Shown here in pieces: positions 50,151-58,400 of a DNA stretch of 64,000 bases. The position numbers and the translations under genes were made by a program. The stretch is taken from the NCBI RefSeq assembly GCF_000311745.1, contig NZ_HE978531.1:1093378-1157377 (forward strand), in the 5' to 3' direction. The stretch comes from Anaerococcus obesiensis ph10 (GTDB lineage: Bacteria; Bacillota; Clostridia; Tissierellales; Peptoniphilaceae). How positions within the stretch are numbered: position 1 is the stretch's first letter; each line of letters begins with the position of its first letter. Below the pieces are notes generated by a model. That model made no database searches, was not told the DNA's origin, and was given only the letters and a program-made list of their open reading frames with translations.

Positions 50151-50324
50151 TTATCTAAATATGTCTTCTTTTTTTATCAAAACTTTGTATAGGAAATATA
50201 TAACAAATAAGGGTATTACTACTGACCAAATTATTTTTATTGCTACTCCCAAAAGTTTTAATATAATCGTTGCTATTATGGCTAATACAAAAACTCTTAG
50301 TACTCTTTCTGCTTGTTGGTTCAT
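50151..50324 (-). CDS. Small membrane protein (57 residues), unknown function
   Basis: A 57-residue reading frame starts MNQQAERVLRVFVLAIIATI and continues with LLGVAIKIIWSVVIPLFVIY to the end KKEDIFR. It has two hydrophobic segments and a good GGAGG ribosome binding site 4 nt before the ATG. It belongs with the neighbouring 77-residue membrane protein gene 10 bp downstream. The composition resembles small envelope-stress or holin-like proteins, but no family motif is recognisable. Confidence 0.6.
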   Translation of the reverse strand: MNQQAERVLRVFVLAIIATIILKLLGVAIKIIWSVVIPLFVIYFLYKVLIKKEDIFR

Positions 50325-50467
50325 AATTTCCTCCCATCTTATTTTTATTATACTTCCTTTTTATATTTTTCAAGTTTTATTTTAATTTATTTAATTTTTT
50401 ACTTTAATTTTATTAATTTATATTTATTTTTGTTATAAATATTTATTTTATCTATTTTTTCAAAAAT

Positions 50468-50492
50468 AAAAAATAGCCTAGCTGGCTATTTT
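50468..50492 (-). terminator. Terminator of the aldose-epimerase-like gene
   Basis: AAAAATAGCC and GGCTATTTTT form a 10-bp stem around TAGCT, with a T-rich run on the minus strand. The stop codon of the gene lies in the stem. Confidence 0.8.
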
Positions 50493-51187
50493 TCTTTTAT
50501 TGTTATTGTAAAATTTTCTTTGAATTTTTCTTTTGCTTTTAGGATATAGGGATTGTTTAATTTTTTTGTAAAACTTGGCCCGTTTAGGCATGGTTCTAGG
50601 CACAAATAATCTCCGTGAAAATCTGTCCATATTGCAAATTCTTGGAAATTATTGTTTTCTATATCTATATTGTAGTATTTGCTTTCTATGCTTGCTTTTT
50701 TTTCTTTTAAAAAATATGTTTTTTCTAAATCTATTTTTTCTAGATCTAGATTTTTTATTTTAAAATTTTTGTCTACGTAAAAATACGGATGAAAGCCGGG
50801 TCCTATTGGTAAATTTTCCTTTGAATTATTTATTATTTCTAATTCTACCAATAGTGATGAATCTATTAATTTGTATTTTATATAATAGATGGATTTTTCG
50901 TATTCTCCTTTACCTTCTAATTTTAATTTTACTGAATTTTCAGTTTTTTCTTCTATATCCCAAAACGAAATTCTTCCAAATCCATGTTGGTCTAATTTTT
51001 TTATTTCACTTTTTCCAAAATTTGGAAGGCATGGATGCATACCGCCTCTTGTTTTTAATTCGTTTTTAATTTTTATAAGAAGTTTTGGGAAAAATATAGG
51101 CTTTTTTTCTTTGGTAAATTTTTCTATGTAGGCCCCATAGGTATTTACTGTAAGCTCCATATCTTTTTCTTTTAAATTTATTTTCAT
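50486..51187 (-). CDS. Aldose 1-epimerase-like (galactose mutarotase superfamily) protein
   Basis: The 233-residue protein has the mutarotase beta-sandwich pattern: TRGGMHPCLPNFG, ENLPIGPGFHPYF with the probable catalytic His, and WTDFHGDYLCLEPC with the Glu base. Such proteins interconvert alpha and beta anomers of hexoses or hexose-6-phosphates. The length is shorter than GalM of E. coli (about 340) and closer to YeaD/YphB-type enzymes. It stands alone between terminators. Confidence 0.75.
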   Translation of the reverse strand: MKINLKEKDMELTVNTYGAYIEKFTKEKKPIFFPKLLIKIKNELKTRGGMHPCLPNFGKSEIKKLDQHGFGRISFWDIEEKTENSVKLKLEGKGEYEKSIYYIKYKLIDSSLLVELEIINNSKENLPIGPGFHPYFYVDKNFKIKNLDLEKIDLEKTYFLKEKKASIESKYYNIDIENNNFQEFAIWTDFHGDYLCLEPCLNGPSFTKKLNNPYILKAKEKFKENFTITIKEK

Positions 51188-51205
51188 ATTATTTTTTCTT
51201 ACAAA

Positions 51206-51232
51206 AAAAGACCAAGCTTAAACTTGGCCTTA
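51206..51232 (-). terminator. Terminator of the ferritin operon
   Basis: AAGGCCAAG and CTTGGTCTT form the stem on the minus strand, followed by seven T residues, directly after the ferritin stop codon. Confidence 0.85.
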
Positions 51233-51236
51233 TTTT

Positions 51237-51722
51237 TTATCCTCTGTGTGCAAGTTGGCCATCTAGTAGGTAAAGGCCACCGTAATTTCCGTTTATTCTT
51301 TCTAGTCTTGTGATTAATTTGTTGAAGGTATCTTCTTCTTCGATTTGTTCATCTACATACCATTGGATAAATGAAATTACTCTTTCGTCTCCTTCTTCTC
51401 TTGCAGCTTTTGCTATTTCATGAATTCTTTTTGTAACTTCTTTTTCGTGTGCTAAAGCTTGTTTTGCAACGTCTAGAAGATCTTTGAATTCTGTATTTGG
51501 TGCTTCTAGTGTTTTATAAACTGGTTTATATCCTACTTCTTGTAAGAATTTGGTCATTTTTTCTGCATGTTCAATTTCTTCTCTAACTTGATGACCATAC
51601 CAATGTGCAAATCCTTCGAATTCTTCATCATCAGCATATATTTGCATTGCTTTGTATTCATAAGCTGATTGTAATTCAAAATTCATTTGTTCGTTAATCA
51701 TATCTAGTAATTTTTCACTCAT
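51237..51722 (-). CDS. ftnA: Ferritin, non-heme iron storage protein
   Basis: The 161-residue four-helix protein carries iron-site residues in the expected places: NFELQSAYEYKAM (first Glu), HWYGHQVREEIEHAEKM (Glu-x-x-His), and later helices with WYVDEQIEEEDTF (Glu). These form the ferroxidase centre of bacterial FtnA, which oxidises Fe(II) and stores the mineral in a 24-mer shell. The gene starts at the stop codon of the preceding small gene (TAATG) and shares its ribosome binding site region. Confidence 0.93.
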   Translation of the reverse strand: MSEKLLDMINEQMNFELQSAYEYKAMQIYADDEEFEGFAHWYGHQVREEIEHAEKMTKFLQEVGYKPVYKTLEAPNTEFKDLLDVAKQALAHEKEVTKRIHEIAKAAREEGDERVISFIQWYVDEQIEEEDTFNKLITRLERINGNYGGLYLLDGQLAHRG

Positions 51723-52015
51723 TATTTTCCTCCTAAATAATTATCATACAATATATATACCCCATATATCATAAAATCATTTTTTATCAATTCTTTTATT
51801 ACTTCTGTTATATTTGAAGAGAATAATTCTAAGGTAATTGAAGATTTTTTTATCCCTAGTTTTTTATTTTCGACTAATTTTTTATCTTTCAAAACATTAA
51901 AAATATTTACAAGCTTGTCTTTATCGCTTATATTTGTTTGAAATGTTACAGGTATTAGACTTTTACTATTTAATTGGTCTTCATTTAAATTTTTTATCAG
52001 TAATACATCAGCCAT
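51722..52015 (-). CDS. Small protein of unknown function, coupled to ferritin
   Basis: This 97-residue alpha/beta protein reads MADVLLIKNLNEDQLNSK, later KLGIKKSSITLELFSSNITEV, and ends MIYGVYILYDNYLGGK. I recognise no family or motif. No membrane segment or Cys/His metal site is visible. Its last codon overlaps the ferritin start (TAATG), so the proteins are translationally coupled and probably linked in function, perhaps iron-related. AAGGAG precedes its ATG. Confidence 0.6.
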   Translation of the reverse strand: MADVLLIKNLNEDQLNSKSLIPVTFQTNISDKDKLVNIFNVLKDKKLVENKKLGIKKSSITLELFSSNITEVIKELIKNDFMIYGVYILYDNYLGGK

Positions 52016-52064
52016 AATTATCTCTCCTTATATAAAATTACCCAAAGTAAGATAAAAATAACAT

Positions 52065-52694
52065 TTATTTTTCGTGTTTTTTCTCCTGCATTTCTTTAAA
52101 TGAAAATACACAACCACAATAATCTTGCCTATATAAATTATATTTTTTTGAAAGGTCTATCGAATCCTTGTAGCCATTTTTCTTCTTAAAGTCTGAATAC
52201 AAATATTTTATCCCATATTCTTCCTCTAATTTTTCTCCAATTTCATTAAGCCAAGTTGAATTTTTGTAAGGAGAAATCGAAAGAGTTGTCGTAAAATAAT
52301 CATAAGAATTTTCTTTGGCATACTTGGCAGATTTTTCAAGCCTTAATTTGTAACACTTATAACAAGAATCTCCACCTTCGTGATCATTTTTTCGATTTTC
52401 CACAAATTTATAAAAATCTTCAGGATTATTTTCAGGAAAAATAACCTTTGAATCAAGGTTCATTTCATCCACAAGTTCTTTTACTGTTTCTACTCTTTTG
52501 TTAAGCTCATTTGCTGGATAAATATTTGGATTGTAATAGTAAATATCTATATCAAAATATTCTCTCAATCGTGTTAAAACACTTGAAGAACATGGAGCAC
52601 AGCAAACTTGAAGTAAAAGCCTTGGTTTTTTTTCCTCTTTTTTTATACTTTTAATTATCTCTTCCATTTTCAAATTATAATTAATTTTTCCCAT
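52065..52694 (-). CDS. queH: Epoxyqueuosine reductase QueH
   Basis: The 209-residue protein of the DUF208/QueH family catalyses the last step of queuosine synthesis, converting epoxyqueuosine to queuosine in tRNA. Four Cys pairs that bind the Fe-S cluster and metal are visible: LLLQVCCAPCSSSVL, SCYKCYKLRLEKSA, and the YRQDYCGCVFS tail. TTTLSISPYKN is also typical. QueH replaces QueG in many anaerobes. It lies 6 bp after the chromate-transporter genes and is likely in the same transcript. Confidence 0.9.
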   Translation of the reverse strand: MGKINYNLKMEEIIKSIKKEEKKPRLLLQVCCAPCSSSVLTRLREYFDIDIYYYNPNIYPANELNKRVETVKELVDEMNLDSKVIFPENNPEDFYKFVENRKNDHEGGDSCYKCYKLRLEKSAKYAKENSYDYFTTTLSISPYKNSTWLNEIGEKLEEEYGIKYLYSDFKKKNGYKDSIDLSKKYNLYRQDYCGCVFSFKEMQEKKHEK

Positions 52695-52700
52695 AAAACC

Positions 52701-53255
52701 TCACAAAATTAAATTTATACAAAGATATATAAAACCAGAACCAAGCATCAAAATTATAGGGTCGATTTTTGTCTTTCTAATAGCTAAAAGCATCAAAAAA
52801 AACAAAATAACCATACTAATATCAAGATTTTCAAAAGAAATTTTATTTACATCAAAAAAAGCAGTTTTTAATATATCAATTCCAGCCGCCAAAATCATAG
52901 ACACAACAGCAGGTCTCAAAAACCCCAAAACACTTTGCATTGAATCAAGCTTTCTATACTTATTATAAAAATAAGAAATAGTCCCCACAATTATAAAAGA
53001 AGGAGTCACACAACCAAGGCTTGCAACAATCGCCCCACTTAAACCATAAACCCTTGTCCCAACAAAAGATGCAGAATTAATAGCAATTGGGCCTGGAGTC
53101 ATTTGACTGATTGTAATTAAATTATTAAATTCACTTATACTAAGCCAAGAATTTAAATTCACAACCTCTTCTTGAATAAGAGGAAGAGCAGCATAGCCAC
53201 CTCCAAAAGAAAAAAGTCCGACCTTAAAAAAACTTATAAATAATTTGATTAGCAT
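52701..53255 (-). CDS. chrA: Chromate transporter half (CHR domain, second subunit)
   Basis: This is a 184-residue short-chain CHR protein. It has the conserved SFGGGYAALPLIQEEVV and QMTPGPIAINSASFVG segments, and then several membrane helices (LSGAIVASLGCVTPSFIIVG, LRPAVVSMILAAGIDIL, LMLLAIRKTKIDPIILMLG). Two such half-size proteins together equal one full ChrA, which exports chromate or related anions. It overlaps the other half by 7 nt. Whether chromate is the real substrate in this host is uncertain. Confidence 0.85.
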   Translation of the reverse strand: MLIKLFISFFKVGLFSFGGGYAALPLIQEEVVNLNSWLSISEFNNLITISQMTPGPIAINSASFVGTRVYGLSGAIVASLGCVTPSFIIVGTISYFYNKYRKLDSMQSVLGFLRPAVVSMILAAGIDILKTAFFDVNKISFENLDISMVILFFLMLLAIRKTKIDPIILMLGSGFIYLCINLIL

Positions 53256-53806
53256 ATTTTTTTCCTTTCAACAAAAGAGTAAATAAGACCAAATAAAATA
53301 AGTCCAGTGATAATATAAATAATATTTACATCAAAGAAAACATTCAAGACAAAAGAAATAAAAAATATTCCATAAATCAAAAATCCCTTGCCAATAATTA
53401 CATCTTTTGTCATATCAATCACGACATTAATAATCAAAGCCCCAACGCCCGCCTGCATTCCTTTTAAAATCAAAGCAATATATTTATTAGAAATAAAAGC
53501 ATTATAAAAATAAGAAATTACAGAAATAATTACAAGAGGCGGAATAAGAGTCCCCAAAGTTGCAACCAAAGCACCAACAAAACCAAATAATTTATAACCA
53601 ACAGAAATTGATGCGTTAATAGCCACAGCCCCAGGAGCCGATTGAGCAATAGCCGTCATATCAAGCATCTCTTCCTTATTAATCCATCCTAATTTTTTTA
53701 CAAAAGTAGATTCCATCAAAGATAAAATTACATAGCCACCACCAAAAGTAAAGGCAGACAAATAAAGTGTGTGCAAAAATAATTTAAATAACTTTTTAAA
53801 ATCCAT
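53249..53806 (-). CDS. chrA: Chromate transporter half (CHR domain, first subunit)
   Basis: This 185-residue short-chain CHR protein has FTFGGGYVILSLMESTFVKK and QSAPGAVAINASISVGYKLFG. Membrane segments include FVGALVATLGTLIPPLVIIS and LIINVVIDMTKDVI. It forms a heterodimer with the neighbouring CHR protein at 52701-53255. The two are similar but not identical, the usual arrangement in Firmicutes. It is first in an operon that continues into queH. Confidence 0.85.
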   Translation of the reverse strand: MDFKKLFKLFLHTLYLSAFTFGGGYVILSLMESTFVKKLGWINKEEMLDMTAIAQSAPGAVAINASISVGYKLFGFVGALVATLGTLIPPLVIISVISYFYNAFISNKYIALILKGMQAGVGALIINVVIDMTKDVIIGKGFLIYGIFFISFVLNVFFDVNIIYIITGLILFGLIYSFVERKKIC

Positions 53807-53945
53807 ACCAAAGTCCTTTCTCCTTACATTTTACTATAGATTTTTCGTAGTAAAAATTTTTGAAAATAAAAAAAATTAGAATTTATCTCAAGCTAAAACA
53901 AATAAATTTATTTGATGAAAAAAATCTTATAATTTTTCCCACAAA

Positions 53946-53972
53946 AAAACAAGGAATAAAAATTCCTTGTTT
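53946..53972 (-). terminator. Terminator of rplM-rpsI
   Basis: AAACAAGGAAT and ATTCCTTGTTT form an 11-bp stem around a short A-rich loop, with a T run on the minus strand, immediately after rpsI. Confidence 0.85.
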
Positions 53973-53984
53973 GTAAAATTCTTC

Positions 53985-54377
53985 TTATCTTTTTGAGAAT
54001 TGTGAAGATTTTCTTGCTTTCTTTTGACCGTATTTGTATCTTTCTTTTTTTCTTGGGTCTCTTGTAAGAAAACCTGCTCTTTTAAGAGCTTGTCTATAAT
54101 CAGGATTTACTTCTAGTAAAGCTCTTGCTATAGCGTGTCTTATAGCTCCAGCTTGTCCGTTAAATCCTCCACCTTGTACATTAACTTTAATGTCATAAGT
54201 TGATTCATTTTCTGTTAATTTTAATGGTGCTTTTGCTATGATTTTTAATGTATCATATGAAAAATAATCATCAAGATCTCTTCCATTAACTTTTAATTCT
54301 CCGCTACCTGGTTTCATTGTAACTCTTGCTACTGAAGTTTTTCTTCTACCTGTAGCTTGATATATAATATCTGCCAT
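53985..54377 (-). CDS. rpsI: 30S ribosomal protein S9
   Basis: This 130-residue protein begins [20 protein letters not shown] and ends [24 protein letters not shown], the basic tail that reaches the P-site tRNA. Length is standard. It lies 11 bp after rplM in the universal L13-S9 operon. Confidence 0.97.
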   Translation of the reverse strand: MADIIYQATGRRKTSVARVTMKPGSGELKVNGRDLDDYFSYDTLKIIAKAPLKLTENESTYDIKVNVQGGGFNGQAGAIRHAIARALLEVNPDYRQALKRAGFLTRDPRKKERYKYGQKKARKSSQFSKR

Positions 54378-54388
54378 CTAAGTCCTCC

Positions 54389-54829
54389 TTACTTTAAGTC
54401 CAAAACTTCTGGGTTTTGAGCTTCGTGATTGTGATTTTCACCTACATAAACCCTAAGTTTTTTGGCCATTTGTCTACCTAATTTGTTGTGTGGAAGCATA
54501 CCTACTACAGCGTGTTCTACAATTCTTTCTGGATGTTTGTCCATCATATCTTGATAAGTTGTAGTTTTTAATCCACCTGCATATCCAGAATATCTTTTGT
54601 ATTCTTTTTGGTATTCTTTGTTTCCAGTAAGAACGACTTTTTCAGCATTTACTACTATTACATAGTCACCTGTGTCCATGTTTGGAGTAAATGTTGGTTT
54701 GTGTTTTCCTCTAATAATTGCTGCAACTTGGCTTGCAAGTCTACCTAAAACCATGTCAGTTGCATCAACTACATACCATTTTGGTTCAATTGTTGACTTT
54801 GTTGGTACATATGTCTTTTGATTTTTCAT
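54389..54829 (-). CDS. rplM: 50S ribosomal protein L13
   Basis: The 146-residue protein contains [46 protein letters not shown] and [19 protein letters not shown], all signatures of L13, an early 23S rRNA-binding assembly protein. I start at ATG 54829, after GGAGG; an upstream in-frame TTG is less likely. The upstream leader may be autoregulatory. Confidence 0.97.
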   Translation of the reverse strand: MKNQKTYVPTKSTIEPKWYVVDATDMVLGRLASQVAAIIRGKHKPTFTPNMDTGDYVIVVNAEKVVLTGNKEYQKEYKRYSGYAGGLKTTTYQDMMDKHPERIVEHAVVGMLPHNKLGRQMAKKLRVYVGENHNHEAQNPEVLDLK

Positions 54830-54847
54830 CAAGTTCCTCCTTAAATA

Positions 54848-54945
54848 TTTTGCCTATCAATTTAGAAACCGCTCGGATAGGTGGCGGCTTTACTCGTCCT
54901 GACATTTATGAATCGCCCTCAGGATCTGCGATTATGTCAAAAGTA
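54848..54945 (-). ncRNA. L13-type ribosomal protein leader RNA
   Basis: On the minus strand the region upstream of rplM reads GCAGATCCTGAGGGCGA, then GTCAGGACGAGTAAAGCC and GCCACCTATCCGAGCGG, ending TTGATAGGC. CCTGA/TCAGG and CCTATC/GATAGG form nested stems. Its position, GC content well above its surroundings and pairing match the L13 leader described in Firmicutes, thought to let L13 regulate its own operon. I could not check it against the family model. Confidence 0.65.
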
Positions 54946-55046
54946 TTTGGAACTTTTTTCATACCAAATTATGATACACCGAAATCGTGTTTTTGTCAAG
55001 CTTTTTGTCTATTTTTTCGCCTTTTTAAATTGGAATTTTTTTAATT

Positions 55047-55511
55047 TTATTTTTCCTTATTTTTTATTAACCAATCTTTAAATAATTCGCCTTTATCAAT
55101 ATTTTTTTTGTCAAAAGTTTCAAAACTACCATCTTCTTTTACCAATACCATATAAGGTACTTGATCTATTTGATATTTTTCTAATATTTCATCATAATAT
55201 TTTGAGTTCCTATATTTATCTGTATCAAAATATTTTATATTTATTTCTTTTTCAGAAGTAATTTCATTGATGACTTTTACAAATAATCGACATGATGATG
55301 AGGTTTTTCTTCCTATAAATACAAAACCTTCTAAAGTTCTATCATTATTTAAGAATTGTAAGTCTGTTATCTCTTCATATTTTGAAACACTAGACTCATA
55401 ATTTTTTATTTCTCTTTCTTTTTCAGCTTTCTCTTTGGCCTTTTGACTAAAAATCCCTATAAGTATAAATACTATTAAAGATAAAATTATAAGCAAATTC
55501 CTTTTTTTCAT
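55047..55511 (-). CDS. Membrane-anchored thioredoxin-like protein (bacteriocin accessory type)
   Basis: This 154-residue protein has an N-terminal membrane anchor (LLIILSLIVFILIGIF). Its short thioredoxin fold contains GFVFIGRKTSSSCRLFVKVI, with only one Cys where CxxC is expected, and the cis-Pro segment YQIDQVPYMVLVKEDGSFE. This single-Cys form resembles bacteriocin transport accessory proteins. It is likely to act outside the membrane, on disulfides or a peptide. It is divergent from an XRE regulator, with start codons 90 bp apart, so the two probably share control. No bacteriocin structural gene was found nearby. Confidence 0.7.
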   Translation of the reverse strand: MKKRNLLIILSLIVFILIGIFSQKAKEKAEKEREIKNYESSVSKYEEITDLQFLNNDRTLEGFVFIGRKTSSSCRLFVKVINEITSEKEINIKYFDTDKYRNSKYYDEILEKYQIDQVPYMVLVKEDGSFETFDKKNIDKGELFKDWLIKNKEK

Positions 55512-55528
55512 TTTTTTCTCCTTTGTAT

Positions 55529-55557
55529 TTGATTAACTTAATTATATTATCTATAAT
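55529..55557 (+). promoter_or_regulatory. Promoter of the XRE regulator gene
   Basis: TTGATT (55529-55534) and TATAAT (55552-55557) are 17 bp apart. The intergenic region to the divergent thioredoxin-like gene is only 90 bp, so both promoters must overlap here. Confidence 0.7.
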
Positions 55558-55600
55558 AAAATCAAAACAACGGCATATATGGTACATTTTGGAGGAAATT

Positions 55601-56485
55601 TTGGAAAAGGATAAGTTAATACTATTAGCTAAAAAAATCAAAGAAGTTAGAAAAAATAGAAAAATTAGTCAACTAGATTTATCTATTGAAGCTAATATAG
55701 ACAGAAAAACTATAAGTCGTATAGAAAATGGTATTAATGAGCCTTCTTTTTCTACTCTCTATAAAATATCATATATCTTAAATCACGATTTTATAAAAGA
55801 CTATTTGAATTCTAGTCTAAAAGATTACTTAATTTTCAATGAAACTTTTGAAAAAATAATTGACAAAGTAGAAAATAAATTGCCTTTTGATGATGAAGAA
55901 AAAATAATTATTTATCTCAAAGATTTTACTGATATTGAATTTATCAAAACTTCATGTAAGCAAGTTATTTTATTTCTTAAATCAATGAATGAAGACTTAT
56001 CAAAATCAGAAGAAAGAGAGATTCTAATAAAAGCTTTAAATTCTTTTACTAATAAATATGATAACTTCAAAATACAATCTTTTTCTATATTTGAATTAAG
56101 AATTTTAATGGATATAGCTATGACTTATACAAACATTGATAACAAAAAATATCTTGAGTTACTTAATTTTGTATATGATAAAACCAACAAAGATTCATCA
56201 TTATTCCCTATTATCAGCTTAAACTTAACTAATGCTTATATAATTTTAGAAGATTATGAAAAATGTCCAGAAATAATAAATGATGCTATTTCTTATTTTT
56301 TAATTAGAAATAAAATTCCTAATCCTATTTTGTATTTCACTAGAGCTTTGTACAAAAGACTTAAAAATATGGATTATAAAGAAGACTATGACAAGGCAAT
56401 TTTAATAGCAAACCTTGCTAAAAATTATAATTTAATAAATAAATTTGAACAAGCCAAGAGCTATTATGAAAAATATAATACTTGA
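55601..56485 (+). CDS. XRE-family HTH regulator with C-terminal helical (TPR-like) domain
   Basis: This 294-residue protein has an N-terminal HTH (LAKKIKEVRKNRKISQLDLS, then IDRKTISRIENGINEPSFST). A long all-helical C-terminal region of about 220 residues resembles the Rgg/PlcR/RNPP group, which often sense peptides. The start is a TTG at 55601, preceded by GGAGG at the right distance; no in-frame ATG nearby has such a site. The last part contains TPR-like motifs (LINKFEQAKSYYEKYN). Binding partner unknown; the divergent thioredoxin-like gene is the obvious candidate target. Confidence 0.78.
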   Translation: MEKDKLILLAKKIKEVRKNRKISQLDLSIEANIDRKTISRIENGINEPSFSTLYKISYILNHDFIKDYLNSSLKDYLIFNETFEKIIDKVENKLPFDDEEKIIIYLKDFTDIEFIKTSCKQVILFLKSMNEDLSKSEEREILIKALNSFTNKYDNFKIQSFSIFELRILMDIAMTYTNIDNKKYLELLNFVYDKTNKDSSLFPIISLNLTNAYIILEDYEKCPEIINDAISYFLIRNKIPNPILYFTRALYKRLKNMDYKEDYDKAILIANLAKNYNLINKFEQAKSYYEKYNT

Positions 56486-56490
56486 TAAAA

Positions 56491-56552
56491 AATAAGTTTT
56501 ACCTTTTTTATTCTTTAATTTTAATTTGCCAATAAAAAAGGTAAAACTTTTT
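56491..56552. terminator. Bidirectional terminator between the XRE regulator and thiD
   Basis: AAGTTTTACCTTTTTTATT and AATAAAAAAGGTAAAACTT form a 19-bp stem with a 23-nt loop, ending in T residues. It can stop both converging transcripts. Confidence 0.75.
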
Positions 56553-56579
56553 AACAAAAATACAAAATCAAATCCACTT

Positions 56580-57388
56580 TTACTTTTCACATAATTTTTT
56601 GTAAGAATCTTTTATGTCAAAGGCATGGTTCATCGGACCTGAGCCTTTGCCCAAATCTAGCATATCCAAAAGAGCGTTTGACAAAAATTCTTTTGCCATT
56701 TTTATTGAATTTTCCATATCATAGCCTTTGGCAAGATTTGCTGCAATGGCTGATGATAGGGTGCAACCTGTTCCGTGGGTATTTTTATTTTTTATTCTTT
56801 TTCCTTTAAACCAAACTCCTTTTTTATTTTCAAACAAATAATCATTGGCATCATTTATTTTGTGTCCACCTTTTAATAGGCAAGCACAATTGTATTTTTC
56901 AGAGATAATTTTTCCTGCTTTTTGCATATCTTTTTCATCATTTATTTTTATCCCCGATAAAATTTCGCCTTCGGGAATATTTGGTGTTATTAGATCTGCC
57001 AATGGCAAAAGTTCATTTTTCAAAACATTTATTGCTTCATCTTTCAACAATTTTGCTCCGCTTGTTGCAACCATCACTGGGTCTATTACAATATTTTTTG
57101 CTTTTTTTCTTTTAATTTTTCTGCTATAACTAAAATTAAATCAGAATTTGAAACCATTCCAATTTTTACGCTATCTGGGAAAATATCATCAAATATCATA
57201 TCAAGCTGGTCTTTTAAAAATTGTGGGCTTGAGTCTAAAACCGACAAAACTCCTGTGGTATTTTGGGCAGTTAAGGCAGTGATTGCACTTTCTGCATACA
57301 CTCCGTTTAGTGTCATAGTTTTTATGTCAGCTTGAATTCCAGCTCCACCTGATGAGTCACTTCCTGCTATGGTCAATCCTATTTTCAT
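56580..57388 (-). pseudogene. thiD: Hydroxymethylpyrimidine/phosphomethylpyrimidine kinase ThiD, frameshifted as read
   Basis: The two frames together encode a 269-residue ribokinase-fold enzyme that makes the pyrimidine precursor of thiamine. The N-terminal part has GLTIAGSDSSGGAGIQADIKT. The frame breaks in an A7 run (57102-57108). Adding one A gives EKKAKNIVIDPVMVATSGAKLL and continues with NIPEGEILSG, LLKGGHKI, KNTHGTGCTLSSAIAANLA (the anion-hole and catalytic Asp region). All key motifs are intact. No other thiamine genes are nearby, so it may be a salvage enzyme or pyridoxal-kinase relative. Confidence 0.82.
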
Positions 57389-57604
57389 AATTTTTCCTTT
57401 CTTTTGTTAAAAATGAATATTATTTCATATTTTATTTTTCAAATAATCGTAGAAACCTAATTAATAAATCGTTTTTCTCTAATTATTTTTCTATATAAAA
57501 ATAAAAAATTTTTATATCAATTAATCTTTTTATAGATTTTTCTTTTATTATGATAGGTCAAAGGCGTAATTTTGTCAATTTTCTTTAGCCCTTTTATGGC
57601 TTTT

Positions 57605-57633
57605 TTGCAATTATTTCAGAGCTTTGATATAAT
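57605..57633 (+). promoter_or_regulatory. Promoter of the DUF554 gene
   Basis: TTGCAA (57605-57610) and TATAAT (57628-57633) are 17 bp apart, 32 bp before the start codon. The rest of the thiD-DUF554 gap (57389-57604) is AT-rich with nothing else visible. Confidence 0.8.
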
Positions 57634-57664
57634 TTAACAGAATAATATGTAAAGAAGGTTTTTT

Positions 57665-58348
57665 ATGTTTGGAGTTTTTATTAACGCTATTTCTGTTTTG
57701 ATTTTAGGTTTTTTGGGAGCAAAAGCTGGAAATCATTTTTCTGATAGATTAAAAAATGATATGATGAAATTTCTTGCAATTTTAATAATGGTTACTGGGA
57801 TGAATTCTGCAAGAAAAGGAGATAGTTTGGTTGTAATTATTTCTATAGTTATCGGTTTAATTATTGGAAATTATTTAAAATTGGACGATAAATTAAATAG
57901 TTTTGCTTATTTTTTGGGCAGACTTTTTTCTGAAAATAAAAGATCTACTTTCCCAAAAGCTTTTATTAATGCTACTTTAATTTTGTGTGTTGGTAGCATG
58001 GGAATTATCGGCTCAATTGAAGCTTCTGTTAATTCTAATAATGAAATTCTTCTGTTAAAGTCGATGATTGATGGTGTTACTGTATTTTTTATGGCTCAAA
58101 GTTTGGGACTTGGCGTTGCTTTTGGTGCAATTCCAATTTTGGTTTATCAAGGGCTAATAGTAATTTTATCAGGTCTTATTTCTCCAATTTTAACCAAGGA
58201 AATTCTTGATAATATTTCAGGTGTTGGCGGTCTTAGCATAATTGCCATTGGGCTTTCAATGTTGGATTTGGTTGATATTAAAATAGTAAATTCTATTCCT
58301 GCTATTTTGATTCCTATTATTTATGGGCTGATTACAACTTTATTTTGA
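57665..58348 (+). CDS. DUF554 family integral membrane protein
   Basis: The 227-residue protein has about six to seven hydrophobic segments (for example VFINAISVLILGFLGAKAG, ALILCVGSMGIIGSIEA-like ATLILCVGSMGIIGSIEASV, GVAFGAIPILVYQGLIVIL, and the final LIPIIYGLITTLF). It contains the GDKLNSFAYFLGR-type DDKLNSFAYF and CVGSMGIIGSIE signatures of the YdfK/DUF554 family, putative transporters. The function of this family is not established. It is monocistronic, from a strong promoter to a shared terminator. Confidence 0.85.
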   Translation: MFGVFINAISVLILGFLGAKAGNHFSDRLKNDMMKFLAILIMVTGMNSARKGDSLVVIISIVIGLIIGNYLKLDDKLNSFAYFLGRLFSENKRSTFPKAFINATLILCVGSMGIIGSIEASVNSNNEILLLKSMIDGVTVFFMAQSLGLGVAFGAIPILVYQGLIVILSGLISPILTKEILDNISGVGGLSIIAIGLSMLDLVDIKIVNSIPAILIPIIYGLITTLF

Positions 58349-58361
58349 TTGATTAAATTAA

Positions 58362-58394
58362 AAATCCTATTTTGCACTCAGACAAAATAGGATT
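58362..58394. terminator. Bidirectional terminator between DUF554 and trkH
   Basis: AATCCTATTTTG and CAAAATAGGATT form a 12-bp stem with a 9-nt loop, A residues on the left and T residues on the right. Confidence 0.88.
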
Positions 58395-58400
58395 CTTTTT

